Below the pieces are notes generated by a model. That model saw nothing but the letters and a program-made list of their open reading frames with translations. It did not search any database and was not told the DNA's origin. Shown here in pieces: positions 63,641 to 64,000 of a stretch of 64,000 bases of DNA. Every line of letters starts with the position of its first letter. Position 1 is the stretch's first letter. Source of the stretch: Pseudomonas asplenii (lineage in GTDB: Bacteria; Pseudomonadota; Gammaproteobacteria; Pseudomonadales; Pseudomonadaceae); assembly GCF_900105475.1 (NCBI RefSeq), contig NZ_LT629777.1, forward strand, positions 1-64,000, read 5' to 3'. The position numbers and the translations under genes were made by a program.

Positions 63641-64000
63641 TCTCTCCTCCCCTCTCTTTTTGCGCCCCTATCAATATCCACTTCAATATGAAACCGGTAT
63701 TACCAGGTCAATGAACCTCGATACAAACTTGCAGTAATAATTTGTCATCAGGAAACAGAGCGTACTTACCCACGTCCTCAAGTTGCAGTTCACAACTCCT
63801 ACACAACAAAACCCCGAGGCAAAGTTGACGGACGCTCCCCTCTTCGCGGTAATATTGATCAAACCGACCGCCCTATTCGCCCAAGACATTCAGCACTGTC
63901 CGCTGCCATCGTGGCTACGGGCCCTGGCGCCTCCTCAAGGGCTCCCTGTCAAGGGCCACGTGTGCAATACGGGTGTATCCGCGCGGTCGTGTTTGTAGAA

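Larger units (their letters stand above)
63410..64000. other. Region upstream of pcaR to the window edge
   Basis: 591 bases without a convincing gene. It holds the PcaR boxes (63488-63519) and a strong hairpin (63614-63640). From about 63650 it is more A/T-rich, with no frame that has both a start with a ribosome site and protein-like codon use. The right edge may hold the leader of a gene outside the window. Confidence 0.45.

Noticed and set aside
63683..63889. 68-residue minus-strand frame near the right edge
   Set aside because: It has no ribosome site, unusual Cys/Val/Phe composition and no neighbours that support it.

Overview
The window is about 63% GC and reads as chromosomal DNA of a Pseudomonas of the fluorescens/putida type. 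The evidence is a near-complete beta-ketoadipate (pca) cluster with pobA/pobR, a TtgABC/EmhABC-type RND pump with its TetR repressor and a ttgR-like operator, phaG, a MifSR-type two-component system beside an alpha-ketoglutarate permease, olsBA, xenB, an OprD porin, and many inverted REP-like repeats of the GTGGGAGCGGGCTTGC family. I see no phage, insertion sequence or CRISPR array. The species cannot be fixed from this alone.

Layout. 1-5.2 kb: end of an unknown gene, an HAD phosphatase, and a FecI-like sigma / FecR-like anti-sigma / TonB receptor unit, probably for haem. 5.2-10.8 kb: a REP-rich spacer, RHH and DJ-1/PfpI genes, a DMT exporter, a methyltransferase, and a lemA-TPM-TPM operon. 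10.9-18 kb: periplasmic GH3 beta-glucosidase, then a MifS/MifR-like kinase and sigma-54 activator followed by kgtP, with a sigma-54 promoter and paired activator sites. 18.4 kb: a small secreted protein made almost entirely of eight 14-residue repeats. 19-27 kb: flavin reductase, ABM monooxygenase, AraC, a ThDP 2-oxoacid decarboxylase with a LysR, an NAD(P)-binding protein, and an unusual MBL-fold protein with a LysR. 27-29.4 kb: pobR/pobA. 29.5-38.5 kb: a patchwork with a Cache protein, a GGDEF remnant, a Cys-rich CWC protein, an RsuA-like synthase, phaG, tRNA-Gly(CCC), a 2OG-Fe oxygenase, a FlxA-like protein, a hipA remnant, a phospholipase-D enzyme, YceI and a serine hydrolase. 38.7-42.5 kb: olsBA with a candidate PHO box, acpH, and an ArsR-family regulator plus xenB with a cluster of palindromes. 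43-51 kb: DMT permease and the RND pump. 51.2-63.4 kb: OprD porin, polysaccharide deacetylase, and the pca genes in the order pcaR-pcaK-pcaIJF-pcaTBDC (all on the minus strand).

How the parts work together. PobA turns 4-hydroxybenzoate into protocatechuate. PcaK imports 4-hydroxybenzoate/protocatechuate. PcaB, C, D, IJ and F carry carboxymuconate to succinyl-CoA and acetyl-CoA; the ring-cleavage enzyme PcaGH is not in the window. Sequences built on the core CGATAATCGC, the PcaR-type box, occur upstream of pcaR, pcaI and, in weaker form, pcaK. They also occur upstream of the OprD porin at 51.2 kb and just upstream of pobR at 28.1 kb. This suggests one regulon joining the porin, pobR and the pca operons across the window. 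The most unusual single gene is the tandem-repeat protein at 18.4 kb.
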